A stretch of 64,000 nucleotides of DNA, taken from contig VTFK01000092.1 in NCBI GenBank assembly GCA_009617715.1, positions 1,178,001 to 1,242,000 of the forward strand, in the 5' to 3' direction. This stretch comes from Plectrocnemia conspersa (Eukaryota; Arthropoda; Insecta; Trichoptera; Polycentropodidae). This document shows, in pieces, positions 39,701-48,013 of this stretch. Positions within the stretch are counted from its first letter, which is position 1. Each line of letters opens with the position of its first letter. The notes under the pieces were generated by a model, which worked only from the letters and a program-made list of their open reading frames with translations, made no database searches and was not told where the DNA came from. Made by a program: the position numbers and the translations under genes.

Positions 39701-39965
39701 AACAAGTTTGAGCCTGTGTGAGAGCGTGCCTTTACACCATATATGCGCCGCACACTAAAGCCGTTTTCGATCAAAGCCGATTTCGTGATGTATCGCGGCC
39801 ACAGCGACTGGAGGGAGTAACAGAGATGTATTGTAAACGAAGTTTGCGTTCGAAAAATTTATACGCACAATTTATTATTTATGTCGATAAAAATGAAAAA
39901 TGGAAATGAAATAAAATTTAGCATCACTCACCGTTGGCAGTAGTGTATCCCCAATCGTCGCTCAT
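12564..39965 (-). CDS. CAH1: Alpha-carbonic anhydrase, CAH1-like (five exons, complete)
   Basis: Zinc enzyme that interconverts CO2 and bicarbonate; without signal peptide or membrane segment it should be cytosolic. Coding exons are join(12564..12701, 13915..14136, 15930..16147, 16356..16547, 39932..39965) on the minus strand, 804 bp and 267 residues plus stop. All introns are GT-AG and the phases agree. The protein opens [12 protein letters not shown] and ends RECGGH. Zinc ligands are H93 and H95 (in [10 protein letters not shown]) and H118 (in ELHLVHW); E105 and T199 (in [10 protein letters not shown]) form the gatekeeper pair. The usual proton-shuttle His64 is Phe (NTGFCWKV). Length and sequence resemble Drosophila CAH1 as I remember it (about 270 residues). 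The start is the only ATG fitting the conserved N-terminus, with AAAATG context. Intron 1 is 23.4 kb. Family assignment is near certain; orthology is by recognition, not by search. Confidence 0.96.
13638..13692. repeat. Hairpin, about 25-bp arms, in CAH1 intron 4
   Basis: TTTTATATAAACAACACTTT T-GCCC pairs with GGGAAAAAGTGTTGTTTATA TAAAA around a 5-nt loop, with one bulge. Lies 220 bp from exon 4 on the minus strand. Confidence 0.85.
13915..14136 (-). CDS. CAH1: CAH1 coding exon 4
   Basis: Residues 149-222 ([10 protein letters not shown] to VSSEQ). It contains [16 protein letters not shown] with T199 and T200, which shape the active site. Acceptor is TTTCAG and donor GTATGT; phase 0 at both ends, 222 bp. 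Confidence 0.96.
14455..15010 (-). mobile_element. Decayed mariner transposase fragment in CAH1 intron 3
   Basis: Minus-strand reading gives mariner-like pieces in order: [19 protein letters not shown], then ERFVTTDEM followed by a stop where Trp is expected and VHHY, and further on [20 protein letters not shown], resembling the C-terminal segment. TTDE-x-W-x-HHY is the first catalytic Asp block of DD34D mariners. Stops and frame changes throughout show it is dead. Ends and TIRs were not found. Confidence 0.65.
15441..15604. repeat. Tandem duplication, 83-bp unit, in CAH1 intron 3
   Basis: TTAGGCAATCTCTTGAATTG (15441) is repeated as TTAGGCAAGCTCTTGAATTG (15524). Both units run on through TTGTGCTTGATT, TAACTAA(T/C)GTCTTTA and TTGTCAAATCCTT with few changes. 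A recent local duplication. Confidence 0.9.
15930..16147 (-). CDS. CAH1: CAH1 coding exon 3 (zinc ligands)
   Basis: Residues 76-148, carrying all three zinc-binding histidines: FHCHWG (H93, H95) and ELHLVHW (H118), plus E105 in GSEHTVDG. Acceptor is AAATAG, donor is GTAAGG after ATGAAG. Leaves in phase 0. Confidence 0.96.
16356..16547 (-). CDS. CAH1: CAH1 coding exon 2
   Basis: Residues 12-75. Acceptor TTGCAG precedes GTCCC and donor GTAAGT follows TCTG. It contains the conserved RQSPIDI motif (27-33) and the NTGFCW segment (61-66), where Phe64 replaces the proton-shuttle His. Enters and leaves in phase 1. Confidence 0.95.
17490..18000. repeat. Two-unit diverged repeat, period about 360 bp
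   Basis: GCCAGATTTATACAAAACAA TACATTTTTACTTAAAAAAT (17490) resembles GCGACTTTTATACAATTAAA TATTTTTTTTACTTAAAATA (17860), and TTGTGACTTTTAGCGACT (17637) resembles TGTAACGACTTTAACAC (17979). Confidence 0.4.
20103..20540. repeat. Palindromic repeat with TTAGTACTTGTTTAT ends
   Basis: The left end TTAGTACTTGTTTATCATCA with CGCCACGCTCATGTTT returns inverted at 20495-20539. Inside are inverted arms containing CATTTTCTGTTCAAA and its partner with GTACGTTTCGCAACTG. Part of the interior (CATTTTCTGTTCAAACC) also occurs inside the fold-back copy at 4.3 kb. Probably a nested, non-autonomous DNA element. Confidence 0.65.
20221..20650. repeat. Two-unit tandem duplication, period about 241 bp
   Basis: The unit starting TTTGAGCAACAAATGTACGT (20221) recurs as TTTGAACAGCAAATGGACGT (20462). 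Both units share TTTCGCAACTGTTAAA, TTTCATTTATATT or similar, and end ATAATTT(C/T)AACATATGTA. Divergence suggests an old duplication overlapping the palindromic repeat. Confidence 0.7.
20788..20943 (+). pseudogene. Short protein-like open frame in CAH1 intron 1 (unidentified)
   Basis: From 20788 an open frame reads [18 protein letters not shown], then [34 protein letters not shown] and TAA. There is no ATG, and a TAG lies immediately upstream. It is far more GC-rich and codon-like than the surrounding DNA. ATAG at 20784-20787 could be an acceptor, and GGTAATC at 20942 a donor. It could be a processed-gene fragment or an exon of an unrecognised plus-strand gene. I do not recognise the protein. 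Confidence 0.4.
26160..27620. repeat. Decayed tandem array, period near 235 bp
   Basis: Block CAATTGCTTCATATTTTGTC AAAATGGAGGCTTCAAAA (26335) recurs in weaker form near 26805, 27272 and 27515. TTTTTTACTTTAAAAATAAT TGATTATAA recurs near 26546, 26707 and 27160. Spacings of 470, 467 and 243 suggest a basic unit of about 235 bp. It may be a distant relative of the ATGGCGG repeat. Confidence 0.5.
26498..26535. repeat. Perfect 16-bp hairpin
   Basis: AAAAATTGTCACAAAT and ATTTGTGACAATTTTT are exact inverse complements around a 6-nt loop, inside the decayed 235-bp array. Confidence 0.85.
27699..27752. repeat. Near-perfect 22-bp-arm hairpin at the MITE's left end
   Basis: GTGGTCTACTGTATATAATC and two more bases (27699-27720) is the exact reverse complement of 27731-27752, with a 10-nt loop. 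The arm runs through the TA site into flanking sequence, so it is more than the MITE's TIR: an inverted copy of the MITE end sits outside it. Confidence 0.85.
27742..27940. mobile_element. 199-bp pogo-like MITE
   Basis: Imperfect TIRs of about 35 bp: left begins CAGTAGACCACCCAATAATA; the right end, reversed, begins CAATAGACCCCCCAATAACA. TA is present on both outer sides (27740-27741 and 27941-27942). The interior has no convincing coding sequence. The CAGTAGACCC-type end resembles Tigger/pogo families. Confidence 0.75.
31950..32225. other. GC-rich patch within CAH1 intron 1
   Basis: Much higher GC than its surroundings, including CGCCCCGGGGGGGACCCC near 32190. A 119-codon minus-strand open frame (31951-32310) covers it but shows no domain or family likeness. 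Origin unknown; could be a transposon fragment or regulatory CpG-rich DNA. Confidence 0.35.
33843..33905. repeat. Weak dispersed copy of the ATGGCGG repeat
   Basis: AAATATCTCAGCTAAATTTA with TCAGACTGGTCAACAACC and TTTCAAAACGGTGATTTTTA: same order of blocks as the array unit, but the ATGGCGG core has decayed. Confidence 0.45.
37550..38870. repeat. Diverged tandem array with paired inverted ATGGCGG cores
   Basis: Five units at about 37.58, 37.83, 38.05, 38.37 and 38.69 kb, spaced 220-320 bp. Each has ATCT(C/T)NGCTAAGTTTGTTA, then CC-GCCAT and, about 11 nt on, ATGGCGG in inverted orientation, then GTTATTAAAAA. The best paired units are at 38366-38388 and 38680-38703. It lies in CAH1 intron 1. 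Confidence 0.7.
39932..39965 (-). CDS. CAH1: CAH1 coding exon 1
   Basis: Encodes [11 protein letters not shown] plus the first base of the next Gly codon. It ends at AACG followed by donor GTGAGT. It holds only the conserved N-terminal arm containing Trp5, and sits beside a locally GC-richer stretch (40.08-40.26 kb) that looks like the promoter. Confidence 0.9.
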
Positions 39966-40097
39966 TTTAATTTTTTTAACAATTATTTTTTAGCTCGGAA
40001 AAATATGTCTTTTTCAAAGAATTTTTTTTCAGATATAGCCTTTGATTTTATGGTTTGACGATAAAAATATTCAGGACTGAAAAGGTCCGCTCGTTCG

Positions 40098-40132
40098 TGT
40101 CCTACACGACCACACTCGCTATACTGTACTGA
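40098..40132 (-). promoter_or_regulatory. CAH1: Candidate CAH1 core promoter (Inr plus DPE-like)
   Basis: On the minus strand TCAGTA (40127-40132) fits the insect initiator TCAKTY except for its last base. GGACA (40098-40102) fits the DPE consensus RGWYV at about +29. This would give a 5' UTR of about 165 nt. The surrounding 40.08-40.26 kb is clearly more GC-rich than the neighbourhood. Motif matches this short occur by chance. Confidence 0.35.
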
Positions 40133-43100
40133 ACTCTGGTGCTACAGGTCTGCAGGCAACCAACAATAACTCCCTCCTCCATCTCTGGTGGCCCATCGCT
40201 AGGCGAGTCAGTCGCTCTCAACAATCGGCGCCGGGGCCGCACGCTAAAAACACAAAAAACGAGTGAAAAACGCGAAAAAAATTGAAAATAAAAACAGTAT
40301 AAATTAATAAATATGCGCATAAATCATTCGAGTGTCAATCGCTAATGTTATTTGCAATTTGCATCGAAATTTAATTGCGCACTATTTTTTCGATTTAAAT
40401 ATTGTTTAGTCGTCTCTTTTTAATGCTTACGATTCACAATACGTCGGAAAGAGATAGACACAAAAATCTGCCTCGTATTTTAACTATACGAAATGTTACA
40501 GACAAGTTTAATAATTTGGGAAAGATTTGTAAGCTCGACGCACCTGTATGTTTACAAAGGAAACGCGATGAACGATGTAAATAAATAGGGTATTTACCTA
40601 AAATTACAATTGTTTACATTAAATAAATTGACTAATTGATTTACGTAGTAATAAATATAAAATACTAATTTAGAGTTTATGTTATACATTAAGTCTAGAT
40701 AAAATGCATGTCTTATCAATGAGTTTTAAAGATAATATTTTATTAAAAATTGCTATAATCCCTCAACGAAAGCTTTAGGTAAAAAGTCTGAAATGTGTGT
40801 TTTTTAAGGTCATTAAATTTATAATAAAATATTAATTATCGTCATTCAAAAAAAAATACTTAGCATCGGTCTTTAATATTTCGAGACATAATTAATATTT
40901 AATATTTCAAGACATAGCTAATGATTTTACCGATTCTGTTTTTAAAATATTAACTTTACTAGTTAAGATCACGTGTATTCAGTTTATTGCTAACAAAATT
41001 GCGCTGTAAAATGATTCGAATTTATTGTTTCATTATTATACTACTATTTTTCATTGTATTTTTATAGCGAGTCATTAAACCAATAACTGCAATACAATTG
41101 TATTAAATAAATGTCGACTTTATCTATGTACATGTTTTATTGCATACCATAATATTTGTTCAAATGTAAAAGCAAGTTCAATAGGTTAATAAACGCTGAT
41201 TTGTTTGCATTTATAATTAATATCGCACGTGTGATTATTATCGAATTCATGAATATGCGGTTTCTAAAATAAACAATATATGCCTCAAGGTTTCATTAAT
41301 AACATCACTTCCTGTTCAAAAGTAAAACTAAGTATAATGCATTTCACCAATATCAAATGGTGTTGAAATATCGACGAAACCAATATATTTTCTATGAAAT
41401 ATCTAATCCAATTTCTTTATCATTTGAGTAACAAATAAATTAAAATCAGTTTAACATTTATTATTTTTAAATTTATATTGTAATCTGCATGTTTATGTTT
41501 AAACATTAATAAATTGTTTTTTTTCATAAATAAATAATACCCAAGTTCAGAACCAATTGTTAGTTGAAAAATTCAATTAATGGTAATCGGTTAAACAAAA
41601 AATAATTTTATTTACATGTACAATATTTTATTACGTTTTTTAGGAACTATCTTTGAGTAAGGTATTTTAATTTCTTTATCGAAACTTTTCTATAATCGGT
41701 GAATGAGTTCTAGAAGTCAGCCACTTAAAATTTACTTTAATTGTATATATAATATATATTTTTGATAAACATGAATTTTTATGGTAGGTCTGAAAAAAAC
41801 TAAAAAATAGTCACAAAATGTAACTGCTTCATTTCTAACTCGTATATATGTAAGTGGGCATAAAAATTCAATGAAGTATTTGTATTTCAGAACACGAAAA
41901 CTATCATAGTTTAAATCATATCGACATGAAACTTACTTGAAAAATTGACCCAGGAGCTAAAGTTATCTCAGTTAAAGTCAAACATTATATTCTCAATCTT
42001 CTACTCTGTAAATCGTAACACTTTGTACGAATGGTGTATAATAATACACGTAAACAAAGGAAATATAATTAATACAAGTAAAAATAAAGCAGGCACGATG
42101 ATTTTCGAGCTTCCGCTAATGTATTCTTTTGTTGTCAACCAATGAAAAATAAGCATTCAAATATAAAACAAGATGGCCGACATCAACATGACAACAGTTT
42201 TAATAATTTTGTTATGCCACAATCATTTTCATTAATTTGTCATGTGCGTTATTTGATTTGACTGAATATAAACAATCGGATTGCAAATTAACTAGGTATG
42301 TTATAACTATAAAAATGAAATATATACATAATGTGTGTAAGGATTATAAGAATACATTGATTAAACTAGATAAACAATCATAGAACAATCTTCATAATGA
42401 AATCTTCAAATTTTGAATTCTCGTCGACGGGCTCCGAGGCGAAAAGTGAGTTTTTTCATTTACAATACATAAACATTATCAGTGCTTCTGATTTAATGCA
42501 CATATTCGTTAGATTTGACGAATTTCAAAAATACCAGGTACGTTTTAAACGGGAACGTGTAATATATCCGTAGTATGTATGAGGATTGAAAGTTAATGTC
42601 GATCAAATCGGCACCGTCGCAGTGGGAACACTTATATATCAGCCAATGGACAGCTTATAAATGTGTACTTTCTTGGATGTTATCTATTAGACGACATTTT
42701 ACAATGATTATAAATATGTGATTGCATACCTGGATAATCGATAGCCAAAATATCTAACAGTGGGTTATTTTTAATTCCAATGTGGTAAAATATGTATCTA
42801 CGTCATGGTTTTTTAGCAATTTTTCTTCTGTGCAATCATTTCTCTTTTGGAACAGCTAAATTCAGGATATTCAGTTACATCAAACATATGAAGTATGTTC
42901 TTTATAAAAAGATAATACTTGCTGAGATAGTTCACTTTTTGTTTATATATACCAATTCTACGCTGTTACCATATAGGTCGTCAAATTGTTCTATCATTGC
43001 TTCTGAAAAGAATTGAAAACAATTAGATCTTCATCGAGAGTTAAACACTGAACGCATTATTACTTCTAATATAATCCATAAATGAAATTTAAATGACAAC

Positions 43101-44340
43101 TGAAGAACAAAATTAGCAGAAGTTACCGTAGAGGAACATGTATATTGACATCACTTCTTAAACTGATAAATTGTACGTCGTATTTTATTTGTTTGCCATA
43201 CGTAAATGTTATTAGATATTTCATTGCCACTGAAAATTAACTGTAAACAATACTATATAGTAGGAAAAAATGTAACTTTTAGTTTACGCTAATATGAGAT
43301 TTTTATTATTACTATCACTGTAATATATTTAATTCACTTTGGAATGTATATCTTGAACTGGCAAATCACTGCTGTTTGTCTTTTAATATTTGATCCTAGA
43401 AAGTCAATAGTAATTTTGATAGACTAACCGTGATATATTATTCATATGACCAAAGATTTACTGGCACACTCATAATTTAAACTTTTGTTTATATTGTCTA
43501 TAAATCCAATGCTACACCATTTTGAATAATTTTCAATTAACACTTTGTAAGAAAAATGGTGTGATTATAACATATTTCACTGTTTAATTGCACTAAACCG
43601 CGCCTGCCACGACTCACGCTTGGCATATGACGAAATGTCATAAGTAAGCAAATTTTACATCCCGTCCCGGGAAATCCCGTGCATTTTGGCGCGCTTGAGA
43701 ACGAACTACGCAATTGATTTTATCGATTTAAATTGCAAAACCGTTATTAAAATATGTAAAAAATCATCAAGTTCTAAAAAAAATATTTTTATAACTTAAG
43801 AATAATGTGTTTAATTTCTAATGATTTTAATTTTAATTTAAGTATAATATAAATAATTTTTTTAAGTATAATATAAATAATGTGGATTTGTATAAGCTTC
43901 TCCATACAGAAAAAATGTGTAATTAAATTTTGGCGATCGTTAGCAATTTAAAACAATTTAAAGTTAATTTAAAGATTTTTTAAATTTCGCTTAAAAAATC
44001 ATTTTCAACAAAAAGTGGCACTAAAGTTTTGATTCTTTGTCTTCATGCCGAAATATTACAAAAAATATTAATAAAATATTATAAATGTATTAAAAATATT
44101 AATCCCATCAAAAGCTTAAAAAATGAAAGTGTTTGTTATGCAGAATATTCTCTCAGAGATCTTACACATTAGAACTATTATCGAATTTGATTATGTGACT
44201 ATGATCTACTTTTGTTAATCAATTTGTTTGCTTTTATAAGAAATATTGTAAAAGAGAAAGTTTTACAAGGAATATCTTCAAGTTTCAATAACATAATGTG
44301 ATATATAATTTTTTTTAATTTGTTGATTAATAGAATTATG
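40133..44340. other. Intergenic DNA upstream of CAH1
   Basis: 40.13-40.26 kb is GC-rich and probably belongs to the CAH1 promoter. From about 40.6 kb the DNA is AT-rich, with no gene seen. One loop fragment of the fold-back family lies at 42.6 kb. Confidence 0.6.
42607..42637. repeat. Loop fragment of the fold-back family
   Basis: AAATCGGCACCGTCGCAGTG and GGAACACTT match the loop segment of copy 1 (GTCGGCGCCGTAACAGTGGG). Isolated, with no arms recognised. Confidence 0.5.
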
Positions 44341-44342
44341 TA

Positions 44343-45227
44343 CAGGCGGCCCTCGACTTTCGCACATAATTGGTTCCTGAAAATGTGTGCGAATGTTGAA
44401 TGTACGAAAGTAGAGGGAAGTAAAAAAATTGAAATTTTGTGTATTTTATAATATTTATTTATCAAGTAAATATAAAATGTTTAAGAGGCGTTTAAAATAC
44501 ATGTTTAAGTGGGGCTTGCGGGTGTTTCCTTTAAAAAGTTATCAAGAGTTAACTGTTTTCCATTATTCTTTTTCTTTTCTTCATATAGTATTTTATAACA
44601 TGCTATGTCTTTATTGATCGCCTTAAACACTTGAGATATGCGTTCTCCATTGGGATCACAATCTTCCATATTATTTAAAAATTTGTCAAGGTGCGTGAAG
44701 GTTTCATTAATATTTTTCATTGTTAAAGAGTTTTCCAAAATAAACCAGTCTCATCTACATTAAATATTTGGCTAGAGGAATATTCTCAATCTTCAATAAT
44801 TTTGGATAATTAGGAAATAAATTGTTTTGCAGCATCTTTATCCGCATCAGCCGATTCTCCAGTAAATTTAATATTATGAAAAAATACCTCATTTTAAAAT
44901 CGTAAAACCAAGCGTTACTTGCTTGAAAACCGTGATAAAATCTTTTTTTAATCTATCCTTCGAATCTTTGTGCAAACTAAAAGCTTTTGCTTGAATAATT
45001 TAAATATTCAGAGGGACATCTTTTTGATGTTGGTCAGAACGTCTAATAATTTCCATCTTTGTCTCGAATCATGTGAAGTTTATGAGTCCCTGATTTCTTT
45101 TTGTTCGTATCAACACTGAAGTTTTTCCGTTTCTCACTCATGTTTATATTTTTTTTTTAAAAAAAATTAAATAATTTTTTTTTTAATGTGCGAAATAGCG
45201 AATTGTGCGAAAGTCGAGGGCCGCCTG
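44343..45227 (-). mobile_element. Internally deleted pogo/Tigger-type DNA transposon
   Basis: 885 bp bounded by perfect 24-bp terminal inverted repeats beginning CAGGCGGCCCTCGACTTTCG, with a TA target duplication on both sides (44341-44342 and 45228-45229). This is the Tc1/mariner superfamily signature, and the TIR resembles Tigger ends. An inverted sub-terminal copy of part of the TIR lies near 44395-44415. Most of the DDE core of the transposase is gone, so the element cannot move itself. The intact TIRs suggest it is younger than the other elements here. Confidence 0.9.
44505..45141 (-). pseudogene. Remnant Tigger-like transposase
   Basis: Starts MSEKRKNFSVDTNKKKSG at 45141. It then shows CENP-B-type helix-turn-helix remains (QASNAWFYDFKMR), a frameshifted SADADKDAAKQF segment and NVDETGLFWK, the first catalytic Asp. 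It next jumps to the C-terminal tail ENSLTMKNINETFTHLDKFL through KQLTLDNFLKE, ending at 44505. The second and third catalytic acidic residues are deleted; several stops occur. Confidence 0.82.
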
Positions 45228-45359
45228 TATTTATTTGCGTGAATTAATTTCATAACGAAATATTGTATAATGAGAAAGCTTGGGGATTATTTCCTGAAAT
45301 ACGTCACAGTCTGACTTCGGTTTCTACTTTATTTTCTCTACTTTCGCTACCACTAGCTA

Positions 45360-45410
45360 TTATGGCCATTGTAAAGAGCCCATTACAAACTTGGACGGTA
45401 TTTTACGAGA
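45360..45410. repeat. Degenerate third copy of the 144-bp repeat
   Basis: ATTGTAAAGAGCCCATTACA followed by AACTTGGACGGTATTTTACG matches the start of the repeat with about 16 bp deleted. Only about 50 bp are recognisable. Confidence 0.55.
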
Positions 45411-47090
45411 ATATTCTCTTCTATAGTAGAAAATTTTCCATTTTGATTTTTCACTGGTTTACTATTTTGTTTTAAATTTCAATAACCATTTTTTATAAAT
45501 TAACAGCATTTTTTTAATTTGTTAATTAGGAGCATTTGTTAAAATTTCTCAGATTTTATAACGAAACAGTAAAATTGTTGTCTGGAGAATATTATATTGT
45601 ATATTCCATTTTTAATTTTCGCTGGCCATTATTTTTCTCTAAATATAATAATAAAATAAATGGTTTGAATGTTTGAAGAATTCTGTTCTGTATATACGAT
45701 ATTTCTTCTGGTATCATAACGAAATATATACGAACTATTATTCATATCGTATCCCTACTTACACATCCACCCCTGCTCTTGTGATTGTTGTAAACAGCCC
45801 ATTACAGGCTTGCAAAAATTGCCGTAGCGGACGGTATTTCACGTCCACTTGGCAGGGTATTGGTAAAAGTTTTCAACTAGCAATAATCGCACCTCGGATA
45901 AACCTCATTGGTTACGATATCGCCGCTGCGCAAAGTTAAAATCTCAGTGTAAGTTCATGTATATATTGTAAAGGACTTTCTTTTCTCTTGCGAGTATTTT
46001 ATACTAGTGGCGACATCTAGTATGTATATCACATATTACACTTTCAAATATGTACCCGATGTTTTGAAATACATAAAAAAATGTTCAAAATTATTGTTTC
46101 AGATTATATTCCCTTATAAGTATTATTTTTTGTTTTAATTGTTTCTATTTATCTTTTTAATGAAATATCGTAAAATCATTATTACAAACGAGAATAGTTT
46201 TTAAGAGTTATTTAAAAATTCGAATTGTTGTTGAACTTGCTTTTACAGTATTGTTTTTCTGCATTAATTAATGTATCAGCTTTCAACACAAAATATTGTT
46301 AAATTCCGAATAAGAATAATTTAAAAATAAAATTTATTGGTTTGAAGAATATTCTTTTTGATATTCCAATATGATTTTTCATTTCTGATTTATTATTTTG
46401 TGTTTCAATAACCTATTGTTGTGAAATATCATCAAAAGTGTTTAAATTAAACAATTAAAGAAAATGATTTGGAGAATATTTTCTTAAAAATATTTCGCAT
46501 GTGAACTTTTTGTGTTAATTAATATCTCTCCGTTTTCATAACGAGATATTGTACTATTATGATTTTAAATAAAAATAAACGTTGACTCAGAGAATACTTT
46601 CTTCAATATTTTATTTAAATTTTCCATTTGTTATTATTTTCTGTTTTAATAATAAATGTGAAAGTTTCAAAAATTGATGGTTTTAAAAATAGTTCCTCAG
46701 AGATATTTCGCTTTGAACTTGTTTTTTGAGTAGTTATTGCATTTTTGTGATAATTGATTTCTCAACTTTTGTAAAGATATATCGTAAATCCCCGCGAAAA
46801 ATGAAATTAATAATAAAATATTTCAATTGAAAATGTCGTAAAATAGAAGTTATTGGCTCAGAGTTTTGGATTCTCTTTTTTATTGTTTCAAAAGCAAATA
46901 TTGTTGATTTGTAGTTCTATAATCAATTTCCTAGATTTCATTATGAATACATATAAAATTCTGGAGAAAATTGCGGTATGAAGATTATTATTTCGTATGT
47001 TTAATTTTCGCTATTTTTTTATAAAAATTTAATTCGTAGATGTTTTCATATTTTAATCAGATATCATAAAAAGTTAGATTATTATATCTC
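45410..47090. repeat. Decayed AT-rich tandem-like array around the 144-bp repeats
   Basis: Recurring blocks such as GAGAATATT-CTT, TTTTCATTTNTGATTTATTATTTTG-like text, ATAACGA(A/G)ATATTGTA and TTTCAATAACC appear at irregular spacing of roughly 200-250 bp. Individual blocks are clear; the period is not exact. No gene seen. Confidence 0.45.
45796..45939. repeat. 144-bp high-identity repeat, copy 1
   Basis: From AGCCCATTACAGGCTTGCAA to CGCCGCTGCGCAAAGTTAA. It matches 47133-47276 with a single difference (A at 45854, G at 47191). Weaker similarity continues on both sides (about 45763-46030), ending near GGCGACATCTAGTATGTA. It is GC-richer than the surroundings. No tRNA boxes, TIR or clear coding sense were recognised. 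Confidence 0.9.
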
Positions 47091-47132
47091 TTAATCACAC
47101 CTCACTCATCCCTATTTGTGATTATTGTAAAA

Positions 47133-47276
47133 AGCCCATTACAGGCTTGCAAAAATTGCCGTAGCGGACGGTATTTCACGTCCACTTGGCGGGGTATTGG
47201 TAAAAGTTTTCAACTAGCAATAATCGCACCTCGGATAAACCTCATTGGTTACGATATCGCCGCTGCGCAAAGTTAA
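47133..47276. repeat. 144-bp high-identity repeat, copy 2
   Basis: Same orientation as copy 1, offset exactly 1337 bp throughout. Wider, weaker homology covers about 47099-47366 and ends at GCGACATCTAGTATGTATTA. The sharp contrast between the near-identical core and the diverged flanks is unusual. Confidence 0.9.
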
Positions 47277-47727
47277 CTTGGACTGCGGGAGACTTAGTAT
47301 ATATTTGAAAGGACTTGTTTTTCGCTTGCGAGTATACAGAATCAGTAGCGACATCTAGTATGTATTATATCTACCATAAAAATATTTAAATGCTCAAATC
47401 TATTCTTAAAATTTAACATATAATTCAATAACTAAAATAATATGATCTTATTTTATATACAAATCAAAAAATTATTTTAAGAAATAGTAATAATTTTAAT
47501 AGATTTTTAGTGACATCTGTTGGAAAAAAATATTAACTATACTATCTTATAAGTTACTATAGGTAATAAATAATTTTATTTATTAAAATTCGAATTTGTC
47601 TAAAATTATTGCATAGTCAAGTTGCAAATCAACAAAATAAAAAATACTTTTATATTTTCAGTTACCTGAATTAATTTAATATTTTCCACATCTAATACAA
47701 ATATTTTTTATATTATCTTTATCCGAA

Positions 47728-47733
47728 TTTTAT
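47728..47733 (-). terminator. Poly(A) signal for the ADAMTS gene
   Basis: AATAAA on the minus strand, 28 nt beyond the stop codon. Position and exact hexamer support it as a polyadenylation signal, although AT-rich DNA gives such hexamers often. Confidence 0.5.
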
Positions 47734-47761
47734 TAAAACATTATCTAAAATATACGGTAAT

Positions 47762-48013
47762 TCACGCATCATTGTTATCAAAACGACGTTTATTAAAAGA
47801 CTCTGGTAAATCCACATAATCATGGTTAGTCCAATCGTCCAGTAGATGTAAATTTTGTTCAGGTCCGATGCTAGTCAAAAGTGGTTTGCCATCTTCGCCG
47901 AGTGATAGATACTTTTGAATAATGGGTGGAAGAGTAGCCGGATGCGGTCTTGCGTTACCGAGCAATTGCAAATCTTCACCCAGCGTACCCCACAACTTCG
48001 TAAACTTAAACGT
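47762..48013 (-). CDS. ADAMTS C-terminal exon with stop
   Basis: 84 codons: TFKFTKLWGTLGEDLQLLG down to FNKRRFDNNDA and TAG-free run to the stop at 47762. No cysteine-rich or TSP1 module is present in this tail, so the protein ends soon after the Cys-rich region. Confidence 0.86.
   Translation of the reverse strand, partial: TFKFTKLWGTLGEDLQLLGNARPHPATLPPIIQKYLSLGEDGKPLLTSIGPEQNLHLLDDWTNHDYVDLPESFNKRRFDNNDA

Larger units (their letters stand above)
16548..39931 (-). other. CAH1: CAH1 intron 1 (23.4 kb)
   Basis: Donor GTGAGT after exon 1 and acceptor TTGCAG before exon 2. No confident gene lies inside on either strand. It holds the palindromic/tandem repeat at 20.1-20.65 kb, a protein-like frame at 20.79 kb, decayed arrays at 17.5-18.0, 26.2-27.6 and 37.5-38.9 kb, a MITE at 27.7 kb, an (ATA)n tract near 25590-25611, and a GC-rich patch at 31.95-32.22 kb. 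Large first introns often hold enhancers, but none can be shown here. Confidence 0.85.
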
